Assembly: GCA_003561325.1 (NCBI GenBank)
Contig: PWWY01000173.1
Span: forward strand, 1-9,534
DNA: 9,534 bases
Reading direction: 5' to 3'
Source: Syntrophomonadaceae bacterium
GTDB taxonomy: Bacteria > Bacillota > Dethiobacteria > DTU022 > UBA8154
Position numbers and translations under genes: made by a program. Positions 1 to 6,009 of the stretch are shown here, piece after piece; positions within the stretch are counted from its first letter, which is position 1, and each line of letters begins with the position of its first letter. Below the pieces are notes generated by a model that was not told the DNA's origin, made no database searches, and saw only the letters and a program-made list of their open reading frames with translations.

Positions 1-1151
1 AAAACCGAAAACCGGCAGGCCAGATCTTCTTGGAAGGCAATGAAGCGCTGGGCATGGCAGCGCTGGCCAGCGGATGTCGTTTCTTATCTGCCTACCCCAT
101 GACCCCTTCCACGGGCATCATGGACTACCTGGCCGGCAAACAGGATGCTTACGATGTGGTGGTGGAGCAGGCCGAGGATGAAATCGCCGCCATCAACATG
201 GCCCTGGGCGCTTCCTATGCCGGGATTCGATCCATGACCAGCACATCCGGTGGAGGGTTTGCCCTGATGGCGGAAGGCCTTTCCCTGACAGGGATGACGG
301 AAACCCCCCTGGTGATCATTTTATCCATGCGCCCCGGCCCGGCCACCGGGCTGCCGACCCGCACCGAACAGGGAGACCTGGCTTTTGCCCTTTACGGCGG
401 GCACGGCGAATTTACCCGGGCCGTCTTAAGCGCCACCAGCCTGGAAGACGCGTTTTACCGCTTGAACAAGGCTTTTGATTTGGCCGAAAAGTACCAGATC
501 CCCGTTATTTTCCTCTCAGACCAGGACTTTGCCGACACGAGTCGAGCCATCGCCCCGTACGATTTTGCGCGGCTGCGCTATGATCGCCATCTGCTGGAGA
601 CATGGGAGTCAGGTACGAGATACCAACGCTACACCTTTACCGAAAACGGCCTTTCACCCCGGGCCTTTCCCGGCCAGTTTTCAGGGGAAACGGTCCTGGT
701 AGACAGCGATGAGCACGATGAAGACGGTCACATTATTGAAGATGCCGAGACGCGGAAGAAGATGGTGAACAAGCGCCTGGCCCGCTTAGAATTGCTGGCG
801 GCTGAAATGGACGAACCGCTACACTACGGGGCCCATGAACCGGACCTTCTCCTGGTCGGATGGGGGTCCACGTACGGTGCCCTGCGTGAAGCCGTTGACA
901 TCCTGGCCCTCAAGGGGCATAACGTCGCCCTGCTGCACTTCAGCGACCTCTGGCCTTTCCCGGCAAAAACACTGACCGAACTCTTGCCCCGGGCCCATAA
1001 GACCTTCTGCGTGGAGAATAACGCCACGGGCCAGCTGGCCAGGTTAATTAAAGGGCAAACAGGCTTCTCCCTGGATCACCATATTTTGAAATACGACGGA
1101 AGGCCGTTTTTGCCCGCGGACATTATCCGGGAGGTGAAAATTCATGGGTAA
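1..1151 (+). CDS. korA: 2-oxoacid:ferredoxin oxidoreductase, alpha subunit (5' end outside window)
   Basis: Catalytic alpha subunit of a ferredoxin-dependent 2-oxoacid oxidoreductase: 2-oxoacid + CoA + oxidised ferredoxin to acyl-CoA + CO2 + reduced ferredoxin, cytoplasmic. The frame is open from base 3. TTG at 30 is the first possible start, but it has no convincing ribosome site and would cut into the conserved QIFLEGNEALG opening of the pyrimidine-binding domain. The true start is therefore upstream, and a fused N-terminal gamma domain is likely, as in the ~550-600 aa two-subunit enzymes (inference). Numbered from that TTG, YPMTPST lies at 22-28, a conserved acidic VEQAEDE at 45-51, and RPGPATGLPTRTEQGD at 101-116. 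The C-terminal transketolase-like domain starts near 270. The gene overlaps the beta gene by 8 nt, implying translational coupling. The class is confident. The substrate (2-oxoglutarate, pyruvate or branched 2-oxoacid) cannot be read from this sequence. Confidence 0.93.
   Translation, partial: NRKPAGQIFLEGNEALGMAALASGCRFLSAYPMTPSTGIMDYLAGKQDAYDVVVEQAEDEIAAINMALGASYAGIRSMTSTSGGGFALMAEGLSLTGMTETPLVIILSMRPGPATGLPTRTEQGDLAFALYGGHGEFTRAVLSATSLEDAFYRLNKAFDLAEKYQIPVIFLSDQDFADTSRAIAPYDFARLRYDRHLLETWESGTRYQRYTFTENGLSPRAFPGQFSGETVLVDSDEHDEDGHIIEDAETRKKMVNKRLARLELLAAEMDEPLHYGAHEPDLLLVGWGSTYGALREAVDILALKGHNVALLHFSDLWPFPAKTLTELLPRAHKTFCVENNATGQLARLIKGQTGFSLDHHILKYDGRPFLPADIIREVKIHG
1129..1136 (+). promoter_or_regulatory. 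Ribosome binding site for the beta subunit
   Basis: GGGAGGTG lies inside the end of the alpha gene, 7 nt before ATG 1144. It fixes the beta start and makes an 8-nt alpha/beta overlap, a typical layout for stoichiometric subunits. Confidence 0.75.
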
Positions 1152-2010
1152 CTTTTCCTGCCAACCTGCCGATTACACAGGACAGGATCCGTCCTGGTGC
1201 CCCGGCTGCGGCAATTTCAACATCCTCAAGGCACTGCAAAACGCTTTGGCCGAACTGCAAATCCCCCCCCATCAGGCGCTGCTCTGCTCCGGGATCGGCC
1301 AGGCCGCGAAAATGCCCCATTATCTGCGAGCCAACGGGTTCAACGGCCTGCACGGGCGAGCCCTGCCCCCGGCCGTGGGAGCCCGGGTGGCCAATAAAAA
1401 CCTCAAGGTGATCGTGACCTCTGGCGATGGAGACACATACGGAGAAGGAGGCAACCACTTTATTCACACCATCCGGAGAAATCCCGATCTCGCCCATTTC
1501 GTGCACAACAACCAGGTCTACGGCCTCACCAAGGGGCAAGCCAGCCCTACCAGCGAACAGGGCATGAAAACCAAGGTCCAGCCTGCCGGGGTCATACTGC
1601 CGCCTTTTAACCCCCTCTCCATCGCCCTGGCCATGGGTGCCGGGTTCGTAGCCCGCTGCTTTAGCGGAGAAGTCGATCATCTCAAAGAAGTGATGAAGGA
1701 AGCCATTTCTTTTCCCGGTTATGCACTGGTAGATATCCTCCAGAACTGCGTCACTTTCAATAAACTCAACACCTTTGCCTGGTATAAAAATCGTGTCGTC
1801 CAGCTGAAAGATCACGACCCAGCAGATCACCACGAAGCCGCCAGGCTGGCCCGCCGCTGGGGAGATGAAATCCCCATCGGCATTCTCTACCGCGAGAAAA
1901 ATCCCCGGGCGACTTTCGAATCTCAAATTCGAGCGTTAGAGGGAGAACCGCTGGTTTATCGGCCTTTTGACCCCGGTGCGCTGCAATCCCTGCAAGATGA
2001 ATTCATCTAG
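1144..2010 (+). CDS. korB: 2-oxoacid:ferredoxin oxidoreductase, beta subunit (TPP-binding)
   Basis: Thiamine-diphosphate and [4Fe-4S] subunit that pairs with the alpha gene before it. The ATG at 1144 has GGGAGGTG at 1129-1136, 7 nt upstream. The 288-aa length is normal for the family. WCPGCG at 18-23 supplies C19 and C22; C48 (LLCSG) and C202 (QNCVTF) complete the four cysteines expected for the single cluster. The TPP/Mg motif is G94-D95-G96-D97 through N122-N123. The segments SGIGQAAKMPHY at 49-60 and GLHGRALP at 68-75 are highly characteristic of the two-subunit enzymes often annotated as 2-oxoglutarate synthase. KorB is therefore a reasonable symbol, but substrate is not proven. All key cofactor residues are present, so the complex looks functional. 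Confidence 0.95.
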   Translation: MGNFSCQPADYTGQDPSWCPGCGNFNILKALQNALAELQIPPHQALLCSGIGQAAKMPHYLRANGFNGLHGRALPPAVGARVANKNLKVIVTSGDGDTYGEGGNHFIHTIRRNPDLAHFVHNNQVYGLTKGQASPTSEQGMKTKVQPAGVILPPFNPLSIALAMGAGFVARCFSGEVDHLKEVMKEAISFPGYALVDILQNCVTFNKLNTFAWYKNRVVQLKDHDPADHHEAARLARRWGDEIPIGILYREKNPRATFESQIRALEGEPLVYRPFDPGALQSLQDEFI

Positions 2011-2015
2011 CAGGG

Positions 2016-2058
2016 CTGCAGTGCTTTCGCTCGACGAGCGCGAGGCCAGCTGTTGCAG
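2016..2058 (+). other. Intergenic RNA hairpin between OFOR and ferredoxin/AOR genes
   Basis: Only 5 nt after the beta stop, 2023-2046 folds as GCTTT-CGCTC, loop GAC, GAGCG-C-GAGGC. That is a ten-pair stem with one bulged C and some G-U pairs. It is flanked by CTGCA (2016-2020) and TGCAG (2054-2058), which could extend the fold. No U-run follows, so this is not a classical intrinsic terminator. It may attenuate or process the transcript between the OFOR pair and the ferredoxin-AOR pair (inference). Confidence 0.4.
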
Positions 2059-2106
2059 AAATCATCGTGGAGGTACATGCCAGGACTTCGTGGTAGCACA
2101 AAATCC

Positions 2107-2113
2107 GAGGTGG
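2107..2113 (+). promoter_or_regulatory. Ribosome binding site deciding the GTG start of the ferredoxin
   Basis: GAGGTGG lies 6 nt before GTG 2120. The competing GGAGG at 2069-2073 precedes an out-of-frame ATG (2077) by only 3 nt and does not serve the ferredoxin. Confidence 0.65.
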
Positions 2114-2119
2114 TAAATC

Positions 2120-2536
2120 GTGCCCAAGATATTACGCGCTGTCGCCATGGAACGCTGCATCGGCTGTTACTCCTGCATGCTGGGATGTGCCCGCCAGGTG
2201 CATGATTCCCTTTCCATGATCCGCTCCGGCATCCAGGTCCGTTCCCTGGGGGGGCTAACTGCCGGCTTTGAAGCTCGCTATTGCCTGGCCTGCAGCCCTG
2301 CTCCCTGTGCTGAAGCCTGCCCCACGCAGGCATTTGAACAGCGTCCCGGGGGCGGCATCCGTTACAAGGAAGCCCGCTGCCTGCGCTGCGGACGCTGCGC
2401 CCAGGCATGTCCAGTGGATGCGGTGATCATGGATAGGGAAACCGGCAGGCCGGTGGTCTGCTTGCACTGCGGGCGTTGTGTGGCCTTCTGCCCCCACGAC
2501 TGCATTGCCATGGTCGACTCCCATCATCATGTATAA
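2120..2536 (+). CDS. Four-cluster [4Fe-4S] ferredoxin, probable AOR electron-transfer subunit
   Basis: A 138-aa iron-sulfur protein of the HycB/DmsB/CooF-like polyferredoxin class. The GTG start at 2120 is chosen because GAGGTGG (2107-2113) sits 6 nt upstream; the next ATG (2147) would leave almost nothing before the first cluster motif. Sixteen cysteines fall in four groups: C13/16/19/23, C55/58/63/67, C87/90/93/97 and C114/117/120/124. This spacing fits four [4Fe-4S] clusters. A seventeenth, C128, and a short His-rich tail (SHHHV) end the protein. There are no membrane segments or signal peptide, so it is probably cytoplasmic. It directly precedes the AOR gene. Proteins with four clusters act as electron-transfer subunits of multi-subunit AORs such as that of Aromatoleum (established knowledge). 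The same role here, possibly with electron exchange to the OFOR, is inference. Confidence 0.9.
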   Translation: MPKILRAVAMERCIGCYSCMLGCARQVHDSLSMIRSGIQVRSLGGLTAGFEARYCLACSPAPCAEACPTQAFEQRPGGGIRYKEARCLRCGRCAQACPVDAVIMDRETGRPVVCLHCGRCVAFCPHDCIAMVDSHHHV

Positions 2537-2636
2537 CCAGCATTTCCGGGGCAGGAATGATGCAGATCATCTTGCACGGCGAGAGTTTTTCGCGGACCCG
2601 TAGGCGGCCTTTATCCGGCCGGTGTCCACTACGATA

Positions 2637-2642
2637 AGGGGG
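2637..2642 (+). promoter_or_regulatory. Ribosome binding site for the AOR gene
   Basis: AGGGGG 8 nt before ATG 2651. The AOR frame stays open upstream to a TGA at 2558-2560 but offers no ATG, GTG or TTG there, so 2651 is the first usable start. Confidence 0.65.
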
Positions 2643-2650
2643 AAATACAC

Positions 2651-4384
2651 ATGCTGAACCAAGGTTATGCGCGGATCATGGAAATTAATTTGCATACCCG
2701 GAAATGCGCCGTGCTGGAAAGAGAAGACCTGGTGGAAAAACTGGGTGGAAGCGGGCTGGCCGCTGCCTTATACCGGGAATACGGCCTGCCCGGTGAAGAC
2801 GCCTTGGCAGAGGACCAGCCATTGATCCTGACCATCGGGCCCCTGACCGGCCTTTTCCCGCTCATGAGCAAAGCGGTGCTGGGTTTTAAGTCTCCCTACA
2901 GCGGCCACTATGCAGAGACTCATGCCGGAGGTCGACTGGCCCTGGCGCTGCGGTATGCCAAGCTGGATGCCGTGATCATCCGGGGACAGGCCAGCCACCC
3001 GGTTTACCTGGTCCTGGGAGACCGGGATTTTGCTTGCAAAGACGCCCGCCACCTCTGGGGCATGGACACGACCATGACCGCCCGGACCATTCGTAACAGC
3101 GAACCTAGCGGCAGGGGAAGACGCAGTATCCTGCGCATCGGGCAGGCCGGCGAAAACCAGGTGCGCTACGCCTGCATCAACGTGGATACCTTCCGTCATT
3201 TCGGCAGGCTTGGAGCAGGAGCCGTGATGGGAGCCAAGCGACTCAAGGCTTTAATGGTGGTGGGAGACGGATCTTTCCCGCTTCCCGGTGCGGATTATCA
3301 GAAACTCTACCGGGATATCTACCGTCAAGTTACCGCATCCTCAGCCATGAAAAAATACCACGACCTGGGAACCCCGGTAAACGTGCTCAACCTCAACGGG
3401 CTGCAGTCTTTGCCCACCCGCAATTTGCAGTCCACCCGGTTCGAAGCGGCTGAAAAGATCAGCGGGGAATACTTTGCCGAGAAGCTGCTCCTCCGGCAGA
3501 TCGCCTGCAGCGGATGTCCCGTCGGCTGCATCCATATCGGGCTGCTCCGGGAAAAATTCGGAGAAGAGCATGAGTATGCGTACAAGCAGGTCAGCTACGA
3601 CCACGAACCCATTTTTGCCGCCGGGAGCATGCTGGGCGTATCCCCGGGAGAAGAGGTGATGGTGCTGCTGGAGCAGGCGGAAAAGTGCGGACTGGATATC
3701 ATCAGCTGTGGTGTCGCCCTGGCCTGGGCCACCGAAGCCAGCCAGGAGGGATTGATCGGTATCAACGAAACCCTGGTTCCTTTGAGTTTCGGCAGCACAG
3801 AAAATTACAGGCAGGCGATGGGACATATTTCCAGCCGGAGCAACGAGTTTTATCACCTGTTGGGCGAGGGGACCCTGGTGGCGGCAAACCAGTACGGGGG
3901 AACAGACTATGCCTGCGTTCTGGGACAGGAGATGGCCGGTTATGCCACCGGGCCGGTGTTTTTCGTTTCACAGGCCCTGGGCTTTCGGAGCTCTCACCTG
4001 GATACGGCCGGCTACCAGTTGGACCAGGAAAAGGAGTTACCGACGGTGGAGCAAGCCCTGGAGTACCTGGTGAATGAAGAAAAACAGCGCCTGCTCTTGA
4101 CCTCCATGGTCGCCTGTCTTTTTGCCCGTAATATTTATACCCGGGAAATCCTTTCATCCGCCCTGGAATCCGCAGGCCTGTCCCGCTTCAGCGGGGATCT
4201 GGAGGAACGGGCCGCCGCCCTCTGCCGGGAGCGCTGGCAGCTCAAAAAGGATACCGGTTTTGAACCTTCGCAGGTGACACTGCCCCGGCGTTTTTACCAG
4301 GTTACGACCTTAAACGGACCCCTCCCCGGTCCATACATGGACAAACTGCTCCAGGAATATGCTCGCCTCATCGAAGAAATGTAA
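2651..4384 (+). CDS. aor: Aldehyde ferredoxin oxidoreductase family protein (W/Mo-bispterin)
   Basis: AOR-family tungsto- or molybdopterin enzyme, expected to interconvert aldehydes and carboxylic acids using ferredoxin. It has 577 aa, slightly below the usual ~600-620. ATG 2651 has AGGGGG (2637-2642) 8 nt upstream. The N-terminal pterin-binding domain (about 1-205) contains GGSGLAA at 32-38 and RLGAGAVMGAKRLKA at 186-200. The [4Fe-4S] ligands are C286, C289 and C293 (CSGCPVGC), plus probable C489 (MVACLF). The motif GLDIISCG at 347-354 matches the first DxxGLD pterin loop, with Glu in place of the leading Asp. In the second loop, the Asp of DxxGLC appears replaced by Thr484. The usual EYE active-site segment reads SYDHEP (315-320), keeping E319. 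H449 in SHLD is the candidate catalytic His. Cofactor genes are not in the window. The family is confident, but the substrate is unknown and the changed motifs suggest a non-canonical subgroup. Confidence 0.93.
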   Translation: MLNQGYARIMEINLHTRKCAVLEREDLVEKLGGSGLAAALYREYGLPGEDALAEDQPLILTIGPLTGLFPLMSKAVLGFKSPYSGHYAETHAGGRLALALRYAKLDAVIIRGQASHPVYLVLGDRDFACKDARHLWGMDTTMTARTIRNSEPSGRGRRSILRIGQAGENQVRYACINVDTFRHFGRLGAGAVMGAKRLKALMVVGDGSFPLPGADYQKLYRDIYRQVTASSAMKKYHDLGTPVNVLNLNGLQSLPTRNLQSTRFEAAEKISGEYFAEKLLLRQIACSGCPVGCIHIGLLREKFGEEHEYAYKQVSYDHEPIFAAGSMLGVSPGEEVMVLLEQAEKCGLDIISCGVALAWATEASQEGLIGINETLVPLSFGSTENYRQAMGHISSRSNEFYHLLGEGTLVAANQYGGTDYACVLGQEMAGYATGPVFFVSQALGFRSSHLDTAGYQLDQEKELPTVEQALEYLVNEEKQRLLLTSMVACLFARNIYTREILSSALESAGLSRFSGDLEERAAALCRERWQLKKDTGFEPSQVTLPRRFYQVTTLNGPLPGPYMDKLLQEYARLIEEM

Positions 4385-4399
4385 CATCCGCACAGCACT

Positions 4400-4417
4400 C
4401 CCGGTTTCGAAACCGGG
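4400..4417 (+). terminator. Perfect 18-bp palindrome between convergent genes, candidate terminator
   Basis: CCCGGTTTCGAAACCGGG is a perfect inverted repeat 15 nt after the AOR stop and 11 nt before the end of the opposing PPC-domain gene. As RNA it gives a 7-bp stem with a 4-nt loop on either strand. Position suggests a bidirectional terminator. No U-run follows on either strand, which lowers confidence. Confidence 0.4.
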
Positions 4418-4428
4418 AAATGCCAGCT

Positions 4429-4869
4429 CTATGATGAGAGGCGAATCACCCTCTGTCCCGAAAGGGGGTCCAGTTCCCGCAGGGCATTGATGCCGCACAG
4501 TTCCAGGATCACCACCTCCAGGGTAATGAAAACCTCTGCCGCTTCGCGCAGGCAGCAAACAACCGCTTTTTCTTCCCGCCCCAGGGCCGTGTGCAAATGC
4601 AGAATGGGTTCATCCCCGTCAAAAAGGATGGTCCCCAGCCCCACCACTTCCCTGCCATCATCAAACTGGAACCAATGAGGCACAGGCGGCAAAGCGATTT
4701 CCCGGGGTCCGGTCACGGCTGAGCCGCGTTGGAGCGCGCCCAGCACAAAAAACACAGCCACGCGAATCCTTTCCTCGCGGGCCAGCGCTTTTATTTCCTC
4801 CAGGGGATCCTCACCGTGCTCTGTCCGCGCCAGGAATCCCCTGCCTATACTTCCCTGCTGATATTTCAC
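4429..4869 (-). CDS. PPC/DUF296-domain protein (PD1-like)
   Basis: A 146-aa single-domain protein of the PPC (DUF296) family. Family folds form trimers and bind metal; in plants the domain is fused to AT-hooks, but bacterial roles are mostly unknown. I choose GTG 4869 because GAGGAGGG (4878-4885) lies exactly 8 nt upstream and the resulting start MKYQQGSIGRGFLARTEHGE fits the family. A longer open frame begins at 4917 but looks like untranslated leader. The family hallmark HLHTALGR is at 91-98. The usual third metal ligand, the His of GGHL, appears replaced by C106 in VCCL. No AT-hook is present. The gene begins 67 nt after the DUF368 reading frame on the same strand and is probably co-transcribed. 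A regulatory or metal-binding role is inference. Confidence 0.85.
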   Translation of the reverse strand: MKYQQGSIGRGFLARTEHGEDPLEEIKALAREERIRVAVFFVLGALQRGSAVTGPREIALPPVPHWFQFDDGREVVGLGTILFDGDEPILHLHTALGREEKAVVCCLREAAEVFITLEVVILELCGINALRELDPLSGQRVIRLSS

Positions 4870-4877
4870 GCCGTTTT

Positions 4878-4885
4878 CCCTCCTC
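4878..4885 (-). promoter_or_regulatory. Ribosome binding site deciding the GTG start of the PPC gene
   Basis: On the minus strand this reads GAGGAGGG, 8 nt before GTG 4869. It shows that the longer open frame from 4917 is not the coding start. Confidence 0.75.
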
Positions 4886-4936
4886 AAGCAGCATTGGTTC
4901 TTCCCATACAAGCACAAGGCAGCAAAAGCTGTCTAT

Positions 4937-5200
4937 TCAGATCGCTTCTTTCTCCTGCCCGGCGCCCCCTCCCCATTGCCAGACAATAAAAAATCCCAGG
5001 GCAAAAAGCAAGATGACGGCTAGGTTCCAGCTGGACGGCCACAACGCGCGAGCCGAACCCCCGATGAGTCCCGCAAAGAAAAAAGATATCGGGTCCCGGT
5101 AACGAAAATAAACCTTCTCCAGGACCCTGGCCAGTAAAAATATGCCCGCCAGGGCGCCAGTGCCAAAAGAAATCAGGGGGTAGATCGCGAGTCTGCTCAC
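4937..5200 (-). CDS. DUF368 membrane protein, C-terminal part (separated by in-frame TAG)
   Basis: This 87-aa frame continues DUF368 from the preceding half in the same reading frame. It begins with GTG immediately after the TAG at 5201-5203. Visible are a hydrophobic segment (about residues 5-28), the family-like RYRDPISFFFAGLIGGSARALWP stretch at about 33-55, and a final membrane helix (about 59-75) followed by a short charged tail. Joined through the stop, the two halves make about 255 residues, a normal DUF368 length. I see no ribosome site at the correct distance before GTG 5200, so independent translation is doubtful unless coupled to termination at the TAG. It could be the tail of a pseudogene, a readthrough product, or an artefact of a single-base sequence error. 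Confidence 0.7.
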   Translation of the reverse strand: MSRLAIYPLISFGTGALAGIFLLARVLEKVYFRYRDPISFFFAGLIGGSARALWPSSWNLAVILLFALGFFIVWQWGGGAGQEKEAI

Positions 5201-5704
5201 CTAAAACAAGATCTGATCATAGATGCCCATGATAATTAAGATTGAACTCCCCGGCACCCCGGGAATGAACATGGCCGCACTGGACAGCGCTCCCCCGATG
5301 CCCAACAGCAAGAGGTTCACCTCTTCACCCGCTTTCAGGACCCCCACGGGTTCTCCACCCATGAAAAACCCGGCCATGAATCCCCCCAGCATGATCGCGC
5401 CTCGACCCGGGGTGAAGGCCGGGCGATGCAGCAGCACCGTTTTGATGGAAGCCAGCAATAATCCCAGTAAAAATGCCACGGTAAGATCACGGTTGGAGGT
5501 AACCAGCAGGGCGAACGTCGTACCGCCCAAGAAAATCCCCAGCGCCGTTCCCAACAGCATGGGCCAGTAGGGCTTTATTCTAAGGGCAGCGACATCTCGG
5601 AGCAGCTCTTCATAGATCCCCAGGATAATAAAGACCGTGCCACCGCTCATCCCGGGCAGTACAATAATCCAACCGAGCATCAATCCCTGCAGCATTTTTC
5701 GCAA
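5201..5704 (-). CDS. DUF368 membrane protein, N-terminal part (ends at in-frame TAG)
   Basis: First 167 residues of a DUF368 polytopic membrane protein. DUF368 proteins (PopT) have been linked to undecaprenyl-phosphate recycling across the bacterial membrane (established knowledge); the role here is inferred. The family's internal duplication is clear: PGMSGGTVFIILGIYEELL at 17-35 and PGVPGSSILIIMGIYDQIL at 148-166. Hydrophobic helices lie between them. The start is either TTG 5704 or ATG 5695 (MLQGLMLGW); a TAA lies just upstream in frame, and AGGAAG is about 12 nt before the TTG. The frame stops at TAG 5201-5203 right after the second motif, but the homology continues in the same frame. The gene is therefore broken by one codon, or read through. 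Confidence 0.75.
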   Translation of the reverse strand: MRKMLQGLMLGWIIVLPGMSGGTVFIILGIYEELLRDVAALRIKPYWPMLLGTALGIFLGGTTFALLVTSNRDLTVAFLLGLLLASIKTVLLHRPAFTPGRGAIMLGGFMAGFFMGGEPVGVLKAGEEVNLLLLGIGGALSSAAMFIPGVPGSSILIIMGIYDQILF

Positions 5705-6009
5705 TGTGCTCTCACTCTTCCTTTATTCCTGGATGGCAGCTCAATAAACCGCAAAGGCCAGACATCTCCACTTTCCGCAGTTCCCGGCAGTTGGACAGAT
5801 TCCGGCCTTTTACGACTTGTCCTTGATGCAGCAAAATACACCGCCCAGCCCAAGCACGCGGGAGCCATGAAGCAAGCGTTGACGTTGACCGCCCCGCGCA
5901 GCGGGAACCGGAAATCAAGCCTGGGAGGGTTTTGATTCGCTGCGCCAGTAAAGCGGTGAATCTTGACCGGTGCGCTACACCATCTCTTTTTTCTGCAAAG
6001 AATGGTTCG
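5705..6009. other. 305-nt gap with no supported gene
   Basis: The short open frames here (for example minus-strand 5712-5918 and 5680-5868) resemble no family I know and lack good ribosome sites. Visible structure includes AATCAA (5913-5918) facing TTGATT (5932-5937), CCCGC/GCGGG (5893-5905), and repeated GTTGAC near 5879-5888. None matches a tRNA or a riboswitch that I recognise. It probably holds the 3' end of the DUF1992 transcript and the promoter or leader of the DUF368 unit (inference). Confidence 0.45.

Noticed and set aside
1123..1926. Long 267-aa open frame on the minus strand
   Set aside because: It lies antisense to the beta subunit, whose family motifs are unambiguous. It resembles no protein family and follows from GC-rich codon use.
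2077..2199. 40-codon plus-strand frame starting after GGAGG at 2069-2073
   Set aside because: The ribosome site is only 3 nt from the ATG, the frame overlaps the ferredoxin out of frame for most of its length, and the peptide has no recognisable features.
2007..2530. Minus-strand open frames across the ferredoxin gene
   Set aside because: They are shadows of the Cys-rich plus-strand gene. Their odd composition reflects the complement of the cluster motifs.
2561..2650. Possible N-terminal extension of AOR
   Set aside because: The frame is open upstream of ATG 2651 but contains no start codon before the TGA at 2558-2560. The ribosome site at 2637-2642 fits 2651.
4870..4917. Longer start (ATG 4917) for the PPC-domain protein
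   Set aside because: The extra 16 residues have no family similarity and contain the ribosome site of the GTG start at 4869.
5201..5203. Pyrrolysine-coded TAG or genome-wide TAG reassignment as the explanation for DUF368
   Set aside because: Several other genes in the window end normally with TAG. DUF368 is a membrane transporter family with no known pyrrolysine member, and no pyl gene is visible. Kept only as one option in the finding.
5680..5918. Two minus-strand small frames upstream of DUF368
   Set aside because: No family resemblance and no ribosome site at a proper distance; one runs into the DUF368 gene out of frame.
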